A stretch of 16,349 bases of DNA. Origin: Rikenellaceae bacterium (GTDB lineage: Bacteria > Bacteroidota > Bacteroidia > Bacteroidales > UBA932). The stretch is from contig CAAFYX010000087.1 in NCBI GenBank assembly GCA_900767375.1, positions 1 through 16,349 on the forward strand, given 5' to 3'. The notes under the pieces were generated by a model. It was given only the letters and a program-made list of their open reading frames with translations. It was not told the origin of the DNA and searched no databases. Every line of letters starts with the position of its first letter. Position 1 is the stretch's first letter. A program made the translations under genes and the position numbers. Positions 5,399 to 13,112 of this stretch are shown one piece after another.

Positions 5399-6579
5399 GC
5401 GTCCTTCAGAAGTCTGTTCAAGCCTGCCGTCACGCGGTCCAGACCCTCCACGAGGGTCGCGCGAGGGCAGGCTAAATTTATGCGCATGAAGTTGCCGTCG
5501 CCGTACATCGCACCGGAATTGATCCAGACCTTTTCATTGGCCTTCAGGCTGTCCTGGATGGCGTCGGCGGTGATGCCCTTGGCGGTGAGCGCCTTGCAGT
5601 CGACCCAGGCGAGGTAGGTGCCTTCGAGCTTGCAGACCTTCACCTGCGGGCATTTGGCCGCGAGGGTGTCGCGCAGCAGCTGGAAATTGGCATAAATGTA
5701 AGCGTTCAGCTCTTTGAGCCACTCTTCGCCTTCAGGGGAGTAGGCGGCGACGAGCGCCTCCACTCCGAGAGGGTTCAGGAGCCACATCTCGAGGTCCTCC
5801 TGGACCTTGCGGACCTTGCCCATTACAGCAGGGTCGGCGCAGATCATGTTGGCGATCTCCAGGCCGGCGATATTGAACGACTTGGAAGGGGAGCAGAAGA
5901 TAAGCGGCTTCAGCTCAGGGCAGACCTCTGCGAATGAAGTGTACCTGTATCCCGGCATCTCCAGCTCGCAGTGGATCTCGTCGCTGACCACCGGGATGCC
6001 GTGCTTGAGGCAAATCTCTCCCGTGCGGCGGAGCTCCTCCCTGGTCCAGACTCGTCCGGCAGGGTTCTGCGGGTTGCAGAGGATGAAGAGCTTTACGGAA
6101 GGGTCGGAGCATTTCTTCTCGAAATCCTCGAAATCGATCCTGTAGGTCGGAAGCTCTCCGCTCTCATCATAGATGAGCTTGCTGGTCACCACGGTGCGGC
6201 CGTTGTTGGCGATGGTGGAGAAGAAGGCGTTGTATGCAGGGGAATGGATCAGGACCTTGTCGCCGGGCGCGGTCAGGGCCTGAAGGGCCACGACCGTCGC
6301 CGGCACCAGGCCGCTGATCGCCTGGATGCTGCCCTTGTCGATGTTCCAGCCCCTGCGGCGCTGGAACCAGTCCGCGACTGCATCATAATACTTGTCAGGA
6401 ACGTGGGTGTATCCGAACACACCGTGGTCCAGGCGCTTCTGGACGGCCTCGCGGATGAACGGGGCGGCCTTGAAGTCCATATCTGCGATCCACATCGGAA
6501 TCACGTCAGGATCGCACCTGTCCCATTTGATGGAGTCCGAACAGTGCCTGTCGACGATTTCGTCAAAATTGTATTTCAT
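5395..6579 (-). CDS. MalY/PatB-family PLP-dependent C-S lyase / aminotransferase
   Basis: A 394-residue fold-type I PLP enzyme. Visible landmarks are the family signature PDVIPMWIADMDF near 24-36, FGYTHVPDKYYDAV, and the phosphate/substrate region NPQNPAGR (169-176). SDEIHCEL follows (D200 contacts the pyridine nitrogen), and the Schiff-base lysine K233 lies in CSPSKSFNIAGL. The family contains cystathionine beta-lyases and related C-S lyases that release homocysteine or H2S. The ATG at 6579 begins a normal MKYNFDEIVDR start; a GTG at 6588 would add three residues. It lies 11 bases after the GH97 stop on the same strand with no hairpin between, so it is probably read through from the GH97 promoter. 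No metabolic link to the glycosidase is obvious. Confidence 0.88.
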   Translation of the reverse strand: MKYNFDEIVDRHCSDSIKWDRCDPDVIPMWIADMDFKAAPFIREAVQKRLDHGVFGYTHVPDKYYDAVADWFQRRRGWNIDKGSIQAISGLVPATVVALQALTAPGDKVLIHSPAYNAFFSTIANNGRTVVTSKLIYDESGELPTYRIDFEDFEKKCSDPSVKLFILCNPQNPAGRVWTREELRRTGEICLKHGIPVVSDEIHCELEMPGYRYTSFAEVCPELKPLIFCSPSKSFNIAGLEIANMICADPAVMGKVRKVQEDLEMWLLNPLGVEALVAAYSPEGEEWLKELNAYIYANFQLLRDTLAAKCPQVKVCKLEGTYLAWVDCKALTAKGITADAIQDSLKANEKVWINSGAMYGDGNFMRINLACPRATLVEGLDRVTAGLNRLLKDA

Positions 6580-6590
6580 TTTACACACTC

Positions 6591-8570
6591 TTATTTGATG
6601 ATGACGACAGCGCCGTCACCTTCTGTAATATTGATAACATTGGCCTTGTAGGCCTTTGATTTTGCCTTTGCCTTGTAATTGATGGCCTTTTCAGCCTGGA
6701 CGTCGCCGTGGAGGAGGGTCACAGTGGCAGGGGAGCCGAACTCCCTGGCGATGGCGTTGAGGTCGAGCTGGTAGGACGCAGCCTCGGCGTTGATGGCTCC
6801 TACATACCAGACACCGTCCTTCTGACGTGCCAGGACTGCGTTCTTTCCAGGATATCCGTCGATGAACCTGGTGTCATCCCAGGTGGTAGGGACGATCTTC
6901 ATGAAATCCATCACGTAAGGCTCCTTGTCCTCGAAGTTGTTCGGAACCACTGCGAAGTTCTGGATAGGGTTCTGGAAGAGCACTGCGGTGGCGAGCTCGA
7001 AGTCGACGGTGGTGCGGCGGGTGGTGCCGTGGACATTGTCCTTCGAATAGTGCTCGTTGAGCATGGTGCCGCCGAACTCCATCGCGCCGGCAGCGTTCCT
7101 GATGAACGGGTGGATGGTCGCGTTCCAGGCCTCCACGTCGCACTCGTGCTGTCCGAAGATAAGGTTCTCGGAGGCGCGCACGGCCTCGCTTCCTACATAG
7201 TTCGGGTACATCTTCTCCCATCCGCGAGGCATGGTCGCGCCGTGGAAGATGCACATCAGGCCGTAGTCGTTCGCATCGCTCAGGATGCCCTCGTAGATGC
7301 GGATGGTCTCCTGCTTGTCGCCTCCGAAGAAGTCGACCTTGACGCCCTTCACGTTGTTCTCCTTCAGCCACTTCATCTCCTTCTTGCGGGCGATAGGGTT
7401 GTCCATCCTGTTCACAGGGCTCTGATAGATATCGTTCCAGTAGCCGCTGGACGAGTACCACAGGAACACGTCGACGTTGCGGGAATTGGCGTATTTGATG
7501 AGCTCTGACATCTTCTCATAGCCGATGTTCTGGTCCCAGCCGGCGTCGATGAGGATGTACTCGAAGCCCAGGTCGTGGGCGAGGTCGATGAATGTCACCT
7601 GGTCATCCCAGTTGCAGCTGGCGTCCTGCCAGATGATCCAGCTCCAGGTGCTCCTGCCGTACTGGTAGTCGATGCTCGGCTCATAGAGCTGCTCGGCTAC
7701 GTCCCAGGTCACGGTGCTCTCGGCGATAGGCTTCAGGGTGCTGCCGATGGCGAGCGTGCGCCAAGGAGTTGCGCCCGGAAGTGAGAATGAAGGCTCTATG
7801 GTGCCGTTTCCGCCGTTCTCCTCCATCATAGGAAAGCCGACCTGGAAACCGCCCTCGGCCCAGTCGAGAAGCCTGCAGCCGCAGTACTGTCCGCTGGTGC
7901 CGGACTCGCTGACCAGGACCCATCCGTCCTCACCTACCTTGAAAAGGCAAGGGAAGGTGAATCCGTGGCCGAACTCCGACTTCTCGGTGAGAGGCTTGTC
8001 GAGCACGTAATATTCCTCGTAGCTTGGCTTTGTGCGCTGCCAGCCCACCATCGCGTCGCTCTGCGGAGTGAGGAAGGTGGTGGTGCACTCAGGGAAATTG
8101 AAGAAAGTCTTCTCCTCGAAAACGCGCACTGAAGCCCATGAAGGGTTGTCCAGGACATATCTGAAAGCGACGTCGCCGTCGCTGACTCTGAACTCCACCT
8201 TATAGTATCCCGGGTCGATCACGCGCGGGCCGAAGCGGCCTTCGACCTCCTGCTTAGGCAGGGCGAAGGTGCAGACCAGGGTATTGGCCTCTTTCTTGAC
8301 AGCCCCCTTCTTGATGGTAGGGACGCTGTAGTCATAGCTGACGGTTCCTGCGACGGCCTCGGTGAGGGTGGCGGCGTCGAACTCGCCGCGGTTAGTCTTG
8401 AGACCGAGCTTCGAAGGGTTGAGGAGGACGTTTCCGTCGAGTTCGACGGAGTAGTGGGCGTCTTCCGTTACGGTTACGATAATTCTGCCGTCAGGGCTGC
8501 TGACCTTCTGCGGCTGGGCTGCCAGAGTGCAGCAGAGCAGAAGTGCCGGGATAAGGGAAATGGATTTCAT
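6591..8570 (-). CDS. Secreted GH97 glycoside hydrolase, retaining (alpha-galactosidase-like) subgroup
   Basis: A 659-residue protein with a signal peptide (MKSISLIPALLLCCTLAAQ). It has an N-terminal beta-sandwich beginning VSSPDGRIIVTVTED, a central (beta/alpha)8 barrel with WSWIIWQD and ILIDAGWD, and a C-terminal beta domain. GH97 has two mechanistic groups: inverting SusB-type alpha-glucosidases with glutamate bases, and retaining enzymes with an aspartate nucleophile such as Bacteroides alpha-galactosidase BT1871. Here GVKVDFFGGDKQ supplies Asp413, with Glu462 in YVGSEAVRASE as the probable acid/base, matching the retaining group. The reaction is therefore probably release of terminal alpha-galactose in the periplasm. 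The open frame extends to 8768, but the promoter at 8599-8606 and the signal peptide fix the start at 8570 or 8582. It is divergent from the GH2 beta-galactosidase. Confidence 0.87.
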   Translation of the reverse strand: MKSISLIPALLLCCTLAAQPQKVSSPDGRIIVTVTEDAHYSVELDGNVLLNPSKLGLKTNRGEFDAATLTEAVAGTVSYDYSVPTIKKGAVKKEANTLVCTFALPKQEVEGRFGPRVIDPGYYKVEFRVSDGDVAFRYVLDNPSWASVRVFEEKTFFNFPECTTTFLTPQSDAMVGWQRTKPSYEEYYVLDKPLTEKSEFGHGFTFPCLFKVGEDGWVLVSESGTSGQYCGCRLLDWAEGGFQVGFPMMEENGGNGTIEPSFSLPGATPWRTLAIGSTLKPIAESTVTWDVAEQLYEPSIDYQYGRSTWSWIIWQDASCNWDDQVTFIDLAHDLGFEYILIDAGWDQNIGYEKMSELIKYANSRNVDVFLWYSSSGYWNDIYQSPVNRMDNPIARKKEMKWLKENNVKGVKVDFFGGDKQETIRIYEGILSDANDYGLMCIFHGATMPRGWEKMYPNYVGSEAVRASENLIFGQHECDVEAWNATIHPFIRNAAGAMEFGGTMLNEHYSKDNVHGTTRRTTVDFELATAVLFQNPIQNFAVVPNNFEDKEPYVMDFMKIVPTTWDDTRFIDGYPGKNAVLARQKDGVWYVGAINAEAASYQLDLNAIAREFGSPATVTLLHGDVQAEKAINYKAKAKSKAYKANVINITEGDGAVVIIK

Positions 8571-8598
8571 AAAATGTGTCATTGTTTTTTGTGGTCCA

Positions 8599-8606
8599 CA
8601 AAGATA
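8599..8606 (-). promoter_or_regulatory. -7 promoter box of the GH97 gene
   Basis: The minus strand reads TATCTTTG, an exact TAnnTTTG. The predicted transcription start near 8593 leaves a leader of 11 to 23 bases, depending on which start codon is used. Confidence 0.65.
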
Positions 8607-8627
8607 GTCATTCTGCAGGGATTTTGC

Positions 8628-8635
8628 TATATTTG
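8628..8635 (+). promoter_or_regulatory. -7 promoter box of the beta-galactosidase gene
   Basis: TATATTTG, an exact TAnnTTTG, lies 20 bases before the ATG at 8656. It is 21 bases from the divergent GH97 box, so the two galactosidase genes share one short control region. Confidence 0.65.
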
Positions 8636-8655
8636 TCGAGTTAACTGATAACCAT

Positions 8656-11600
8656 ATGAACAGAATCCTCACGGCCTCAGCCGCCCTTTTGCTTGCCCTC
8701 CTGGCAGGCGCCCAGCTCTCCGCACAGACATTCACCGAATGGCAGGACGAGAAAGTAAACTCCATCAACCGCGCCCCGATGCACGCCCACTACTTCGCCT
8801 ACGAGTCTACCGAGGCGGCAGCAGCCGGTGTGCCGGAGAACTCAGCGAACTACCTGACCCTCAACGGTATCTGGAAGTTCAACTGGGTCGCTGACGCAGA
8901 CCGCCGCCCTTCTGATTTCTGGCGTGCCGATTTCAATGACCGCGGCTGGGACGAGATGCCCGTCCCGGGCATGTGGGAGCTCCACGGCTACGGCGACCCG
9001 CTCTACGTGAACGTCGCCTACGCCTGGGACAACCAGTATAAAAACAACCCTCCATACGTCCCGGTGGAGAACAACCACGTCGGCTCCTACCGCCGCGAGA
9101 TCGAGGTCCCGGCCTCCTGGGCCGGCCGCGAGGTCTTCGCCCATTTCGGCTCCGTGACCTCGAACATATACCTCTGGGTGAACGGGAAGTTCGTCGGCTA
9201 CAGCGAGGACTCGAAGCTCGAGTGCGAGTTCGACCTCACTAAATATCTCAAGCCGGGTGAGAAGAACCTCATCGCCTTCCAGGTCTTCCGCTGGTGCGAC
9301 GGCACCTACCTCGAGGACCAGGACTTCTGGCGCCTGAGCGGCGTGGCGCGCGACTCCTACCTCTACTCACGCCCGAAGAAGTGCATCTCCGACATCCGCG
9401 TGACCCCGGACCTCGACGCCACCTACACCGACGGCTCTCTCAAGGTCAATGTCACCGTCCCTTCCAAGTCCATCGTCGCCCTCAGCCTGTTTGACGCTGA
9501 CGGCGCCTCAGTCGCCTCCACGACCCTCACCGGCTCCGGCGACCTCTCCACCGTCTTCACCGTCCCGGCGGTAAATAAATGGACCGCCGAGACCCCATAC
9601 CTCTACACCCTGCGCGCCTCCCTCATCGACAAGGGCAATGTCACCGAAGTGATCCCTGTCAATGCCGGCTTCCGCAAGGTGGAAATCGTGAACTCCCAGG
9701 TCCTCGTGAACGGCCAGCCGGTCCTCTTCAAGGGCGCCGACCGCCACGAGATGGACCCTGACGGCGGCTACGTCGTCTCCCGCGAGCGCATGCTCCAGGA
9801 CATCCTCGTGATGAAGCAGTTCAATATCAATGCAGTCCGCACCTCCCACTACCCGAACGACAGCTACTGGTACGACCTCTGCGACAAGTACGGCATCTAC
9901 GTCGTGGCCGAAGCCAACGTGGAGTCCCACGGAATGGGCTACGGCCCCGAGACCCTCGCCAAGGTCCCTTCCTGGGGCTGGGCGCACCTCGAGAGGAACC
10001 AGCGAAATGTCCGCAGGAACTGGAACCATCCTTCAGTGATCTTCTGGTCCCTGGGCAATGAGGCCGGCTCCGGAGTGAACTTCGAGACCGCCTACGAGTG
10101 GCTCAAGGCTGAGGACCCTATGCGTCCTGTCCAGTACGAGAGGAACCTCTGGGGCGAAGGCTCGTCCGATATCTACTGTCCTATGTATATGGATCTCCGT
10201 GACGTGAAGAGATACTGCGAGGACCCTGCCCAGACCAGACCTCTCATCCAGTGCGAGTACGCCCACGCGATGGGCAACTCCGAGGGAGGGTTCAAGGAGT
10301 ACTGGGACCTCGTCCGCAAGTATCCTAAGTACCAGGGCGGATTCATCTGGGACTTCGTGGACCAGGCGCTCAGATGGACCGGCAAGAACGGAAAGACCAT
10401 CTACGCTTACGGCGGCGACTTCAACCCGTTCGACGCCAGCGACCAGAACTTCAACTGCAACGGCCTCATCAGCCCTGACCGCGTCCCGAACCCTCACATG
10501 TACGAAGTGGGATACTTCTATCAGAATATCTGGACCTCCCTCGCGGCTGACGGGAAGGTCGAAATATACAACGAGAACTTCTTCCGCGACCTCTCTGCCT
10601 TCTCCCTCGAGTGGGAGGTGCTGAAGGACGGAGCGGCTGTCCGCAGGGGAGTGGTCTCCGACCTCAAGGTCGCTCCGCAGGAGCGCGTTTGCATTGACCT
10701 TCCTTACGGGAAGACCGCCGATGAAGGGGAGTGGCTCCTGAACGTCCGCTATGTCCTCAAGGAGGCTGAGGGCGTGCTGGAGGCAGGTTCATGCGTCGCA
10801 AAGCAGCAGTTTGTGCTCCGCGGGTACGACGCTCCTTTCCAGGCTGTCGCCAATGTCGCATTGGTCAATTCTCCGGTGCAGCTTCCGAGGATTGTCAGCT
10901 ACGACAGGCAGTACGTTCCGGTGGCGGGCGAGAACTTCGCGATACTCTTCTCGCGCCGCACGGGCTTCATCGAGAGCTACAAGGTGGACGGCGTGGACTT
11001 CCTTGCCGAAGGCGCAGCCATCACCCCGAATTTCTGGAGGGCCCCTACTGACAATGACTACGGCGCATACCTGCAGCGCAGGTACGCTGTCTGGAACCAG
11101 CCTGAAATGAAGCTCGTCGATTTCTCAGCCGAAATGGAGGACGGACTGGCAGTTGTCAAGGCATCCTACGAGATGCCGGCCGTCAGCGGAGCCCTCACCC
11201 TTACATATAAGGTCAACAATGCCGGGGCAGTGGAGATCACCCAGAGCCTCAGTGCTTCGGCGGACGTGAAGGTCTCCGATATGTTCCGCTTCGGAATGCA
11301 GATCCCTATGCCTCAGTCATTCGAGAGGGTAGTATACTACGGACGCGGCCCTTGGGAGAACTACGCTGACCGCAAGTCCTCCTCCGAGCTGGGCATCTAT
11401 GACCAGACAGTCACATCGCAGTTCTATCCGTACGTGCGTCCGCAGGAGAACGGCACGAAGAGTGACATCCGCTGGTGGAAGGTTCTGAACGATGCCGGAA
11501 GGGGCCTTATGGTCACCTCCGTCGAGCCGTTCTCTGCGTCCGCGCTCCACTATACCATCGAGTCCCTCGACGAGGGAGTGCAGAAGCACAACTCCCACTC

Positions 11601-11769
11601 CGCCGAGATCGACCCTGCTCCTCTTACCAATCTCCTTGTCGACAAGTGCCAGCAGGGCCTTGCCTGTGTGAACTCCTGGGGCGCCATCCCGGAGGAGGAG
11701 TACCGCATCCACTACGGCGACCTCTCCTTCACCTACCTGCTGACCCCCGTCCGCACCATCCTGAAATAG
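8656..11769 (+). CDS. lacZ: Secreted GH2 beta-galactosidase (LacZ-type)
   Basis: A 1037-residue, full-length LacZ-type enzyme with a signal peptide (MNRILTASAALLLALLAGAQLSAQ). Domains in order are an N-terminal sugar-binding jelly roll (LNGIWKFNW, VPGMWELHGYGDPLYVNV), an immunoglobulin-like domain, a TIM barrel, and the C-terminal Bgal_small_N domain (ITPNFWRAPTDNDYGAYLQ). The acid/base is Glu469 in WSLGNEAG and the nucleophile is Glu534 in IQCEYAHAMGNS, equivalent to E461 and E537 of E. coli LacZ. It hydrolyses terminal beta-galactose, here in the periplasm or outside the cell and not in the cytoplasm as in E. coli. Its divergence from an alpha-galactosidase-like GH97 suggests a joint role in degrading galactose-containing glycans. 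A cluster of hairpins follows the stop. Confidence 0.93.
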   Translation: MNRILTASAALLLALLAGAQLSAQTFTEWQDEKVNSINRAPMHAHYFAYESTEAAAAGVPENSANYLTLNGIWKFNWVADADRRPSDFWRADFNDRGWDEMPVPGMWELHGYGDPLYVNVAYAWDNQYKNNPPYVPVENNHVGSYRREIEVPASWAGREVFAHFGSVTSNIYLWVNGKFVGYSEDSKLECEFDLTKYLKPGEKNLIAFQVFRWCDGTYLEDQDFWRLSGVARDSYLYSRPKKCISDIRVTPDLDATYTDGSLKVNVTVPSKSIVALSLFDADGASVASTTLTGSGDLSTVFTVPAVNKWTAETPYLYTLRASLIDKGNVTEVIPVNAGFRKVEIVNSQVLVNGQPVLFKGADRHEMDPDGGYVVSRERMLQDILVMKQFNINAVRTSHYPNDSYWYDLCDKYGIYVVAEANVESHGMGYGPETLAKVPSWGWAHLERNQRNVRRNWNHPSVIFWSLGNEAGSGVNFETAYEWLKAEDPMRPVQYERNLWGEGSSDIYCPMYMDLRDVKRYCEDPAQTRPLIQCEYAHAMGNSEGGFKEYWDLVRKYPKYQGGFIWDFVDQALRWTGKNGKTIYAYGGDFNPFDASDQNFNCNGLISPDRVPNPHMYEVGYFYQNIWTSLAADGKVEIYNENFFRDLSAFSLEWEVLKDGAAVRRGVVSDLKVAPQERVCIDLPYGKTADEGEWLLNVRYVLKEAEGVLEAGSCVAKQQFVLRGYDAPFQAVANVALVNSPVQLPRIVSYDRQYVPVAGENFAILFSRRTGFIESYKVDGVDFLAEGAAITPNFWRAPTDNDYGAYLQRRYAVWNQPEMKLVDFSAEMEDGLAVVKASYEMPAVSGALTLTYKVNNAGAVEITQSLSASADVKVSDMFRFGMQIPMPQSFERVVYYGRGPWENYADRKSSSELGIYDQTVTSQFYPYVRPQENGTKSDIRWWKVLNDAGRGLMVTSVEPFSASALHYTIESLDEGVQKHNSHSAEIDPAPLTNLLVDKCQQGLACVNSWGAIPEEEYRIHYGDLSFTYLLTPVRTILK

Positions 11770-11777
11770 CCCGTGTT

Positions 11778-11889
11778 TTATCCTGCGGAATTTTGCCGCA
11801 GGATAACGCGCTTTCTTGTGTATCCTGCGGAATTTTGCCGCAGGATAATGCGCTTTCTTGTGTATCCTGCGGAATTTTGCCGCAGGATA
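11778..11889. repeat. Three identical hairpins in a 42-bp tandem array after lacZ
   Basis: The same 23-nt core (TCCTGCGG, AATTTTG loop, CCGCAGGA) occurs at 11781, 11823 and 11865, exactly 42 bases apart. The inter-hairpin spacer (CGCTTTCTTGTG) is the same in both gaps apart from a base just before it. The first copy has an 11-bp stem including TTATCC/GGATAA ends (11778-11806). Starting 9 bases after the lacZ stop, the hairpins may terminate transcription. Their near-identity shows recent tandem amplification. No gene is seen in 11770-12065. Confidence 0.85.
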
Positions 11890-11905
11890 ATGCGGGTATC
11901 TGCCG

Positions 11906-11932
11906 TAACCTTCGGGAAAAGCCCGAAGGTTA
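11906..11932. terminator. Hairpin of the AACCTTC family, possible terminator
   Basis: An 11-bp perfect stem (11906-11916 with 11922-11932, TAACCTTCGGG and its complement) has an AAAAG loop. It shares arms and length with the three hairpins at 2881-3009. Only AAAAC follows on the plus strand, so it is a weak intrinsic terminator in that direction; it may be simply a dispersed palindromic repeat. Confidence 0.55.
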
Positions 11933-11998
11933 AAACGGTTGATGGGGAAAAATGCGGTCCCGGGACGAAAGAGGTATCAAATAAATGGGCTTGGGGTG

Positions 11999-12029
11999 TT
12001 GTATTATAGAAATTTAATAATAACTTTGC
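11999..12029 (+). promoter_or_regulatory. -33/-7 promoter of the porin-potABCD operon
   Basis: TTG (11999-12001) followed after 19 bases by TAACTTTGC (12021-12029) is the best full match in the window to the Bacteroidota promoter (TTTG-19 nt-TAnnTTTG). The predicted start near 12035 leaves a leader of about 30 bases before the ATG at 12066. A perfect palindrome GTCCCGGGAC (11957-11966) lies 32 bases upstream of the -33 element and could bind a regulator. Confidence 0.7.
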
Positions 12030-12065
12030 GCGATTATTAACCAAACCCTTTTTTATGGTAGATAA

Positions 12066-13097
12066 ATGAAAAAATTACTTGTTTTGATCGCTGCTGCGCT
12101 GTCTGCAACCCTTGTCTATGCACAAGATGCTGAAAATGTTGGAAATGGCGCCCAACTTTCAATCATTCCGCGAGTTGATCTGAACCCGTATCTCGGGTAC
12201 AACAACGACGACGAATTCAACTTCTCGAATACCGGCCTCTACGCTCTGTTGGAGGGCACTTTCGCGGATGACTTTTCTTATACAGGTTATTTTCATTTCT
12301 TTGACGCGTACGATTTCGGATACTATTACCAGTACCCGTTCTATCCCGCTGAGTATTCCTGGCTCGACATCGCGAACCTGACATATGCTCCGGGCAATTT
12401 CGCGTTCTCCATCGGTAAGAACACAATGGCCGTCGGTACCTTCGAAATGGAGGACTGGGACCACGACGTCTATTACGAGCAGTCCTCCTCATTCTGGAAC
12501 AACTACCAGGTTTACCAGTGGGGTGCTGACGTAAGCTACTATTTCAACGACGACGCTTACGCTATGTTCCAGGTGACTTCCTCTCCTTTCTCCGAGAGGA
12601 CCTTCTCCAGCGGAAAGCTAGCATACAACCTCAAACTCGCCGACCTTTCACACGATTTCTCATACATCCTCGCAGGAAACCTGGTCGAGATGTATGACGA
12701 TTGTTGGATGAAGATGCTCGCCGCAAGCGCAGGATACGCTTTCGGCGACTTCAGCCTGACCCTGGACACCCAGTATAGATGGCTTCCGTACCATTTCGAG
12801 GACACATTCTCCCTCAGTCTGGCTTACTCCCCATGCGACAAGCTGAACTTCAAGGCCAGACTCAATTTCGAGAACTGGAAAGCAACTGAGGGCTGGTGGG
12901 ATAATATGTTACTCAATGTCCTCGAGCCTTATTACTCAGAAAACGAGCGCACCTGGGGCGGTATCCTCTGCGAGTACTTCCCGCTCAAGAACCGCGACCT
13001 TCTCAGACTTCACGCCGCTGTGACCCATATGCCGTTCGCAGGCCAGGTCTCAGTGAACCTGGGAGCAACATTGAATATTCCTATCACCCTTTATTAG
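12066..13097 (+). CDS. Outer-membrane porin-like beta-barrel protein, first gene of the polyamine-uptake operon
   Basis: A 343-residue protein with a signal peptide (MKKLLVLIAAALSATLVYAQ). The mature part is a run of amphipathic strands rich in Y, F, W, D and N, with alternating residues and short turns, ending NIPITLY with a C-terminal aromatic as barrel-assembly substrates do. It resembles phosphate-selective (OprO/OprP-like) or other 14-18-stranded porins in general form, but I do not recognise a specific family. It is acidic in its loop-like segments (DWDHDVYYE, YDFGYYYQY), which would suit passage of cationic solutes. Only 15 bases separate its stop from the potA ATG, with no terminator or promoter between, so co-transcription is very likely. 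A role as the outer-membrane entry channel for polyamines is an inference from this context. Confidence 0.75.
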   Translation: MKKLLVLIAAALSATLVYAQDAENVGNGAQLSIIPRVDLNPYLGYNNDDEFNFSNTGLYALLEGTFADDFSYTGYFHFFDAYDFGYYYQYPFYPAEYSWLDIANLTYAPGNFAFSIGKNTMAVGTFEMEDWDHDVYYEQSSSFWNNYQVYQWGADVSYYFNDDAYAMFQVTSSPFSERTFSSGKLAYNLKLADLSHDFSYILAGNLVEMYDDCWMKMLAASAGYAFGDFSLTLDTQYRWLPYHFEDTFSLSLAYSPCDKLNFKARLNFENWKATEGWWDNMLLNVLEPYYSENERTWGGILCEYFPLKNRDLLRLHAAVTHMPFAGQVSVNLGATLNIPITLY

Positions 13098-13112
13098 CCC
13101 ATTCTACCTCAA

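Noticed and set aside
8583..8768. An N-terminal extension of the GH97 protein.
   Set aside because: It overlaps the lacZ start and both promoters; the true start is at 8570 or 8582 with a signal peptide.
11778..11889. The 42-bp array as a CRISPR.
   Set aside because: The supposed spacers are nearly identical to one another, so this is simple tandem duplication of a hairpin.
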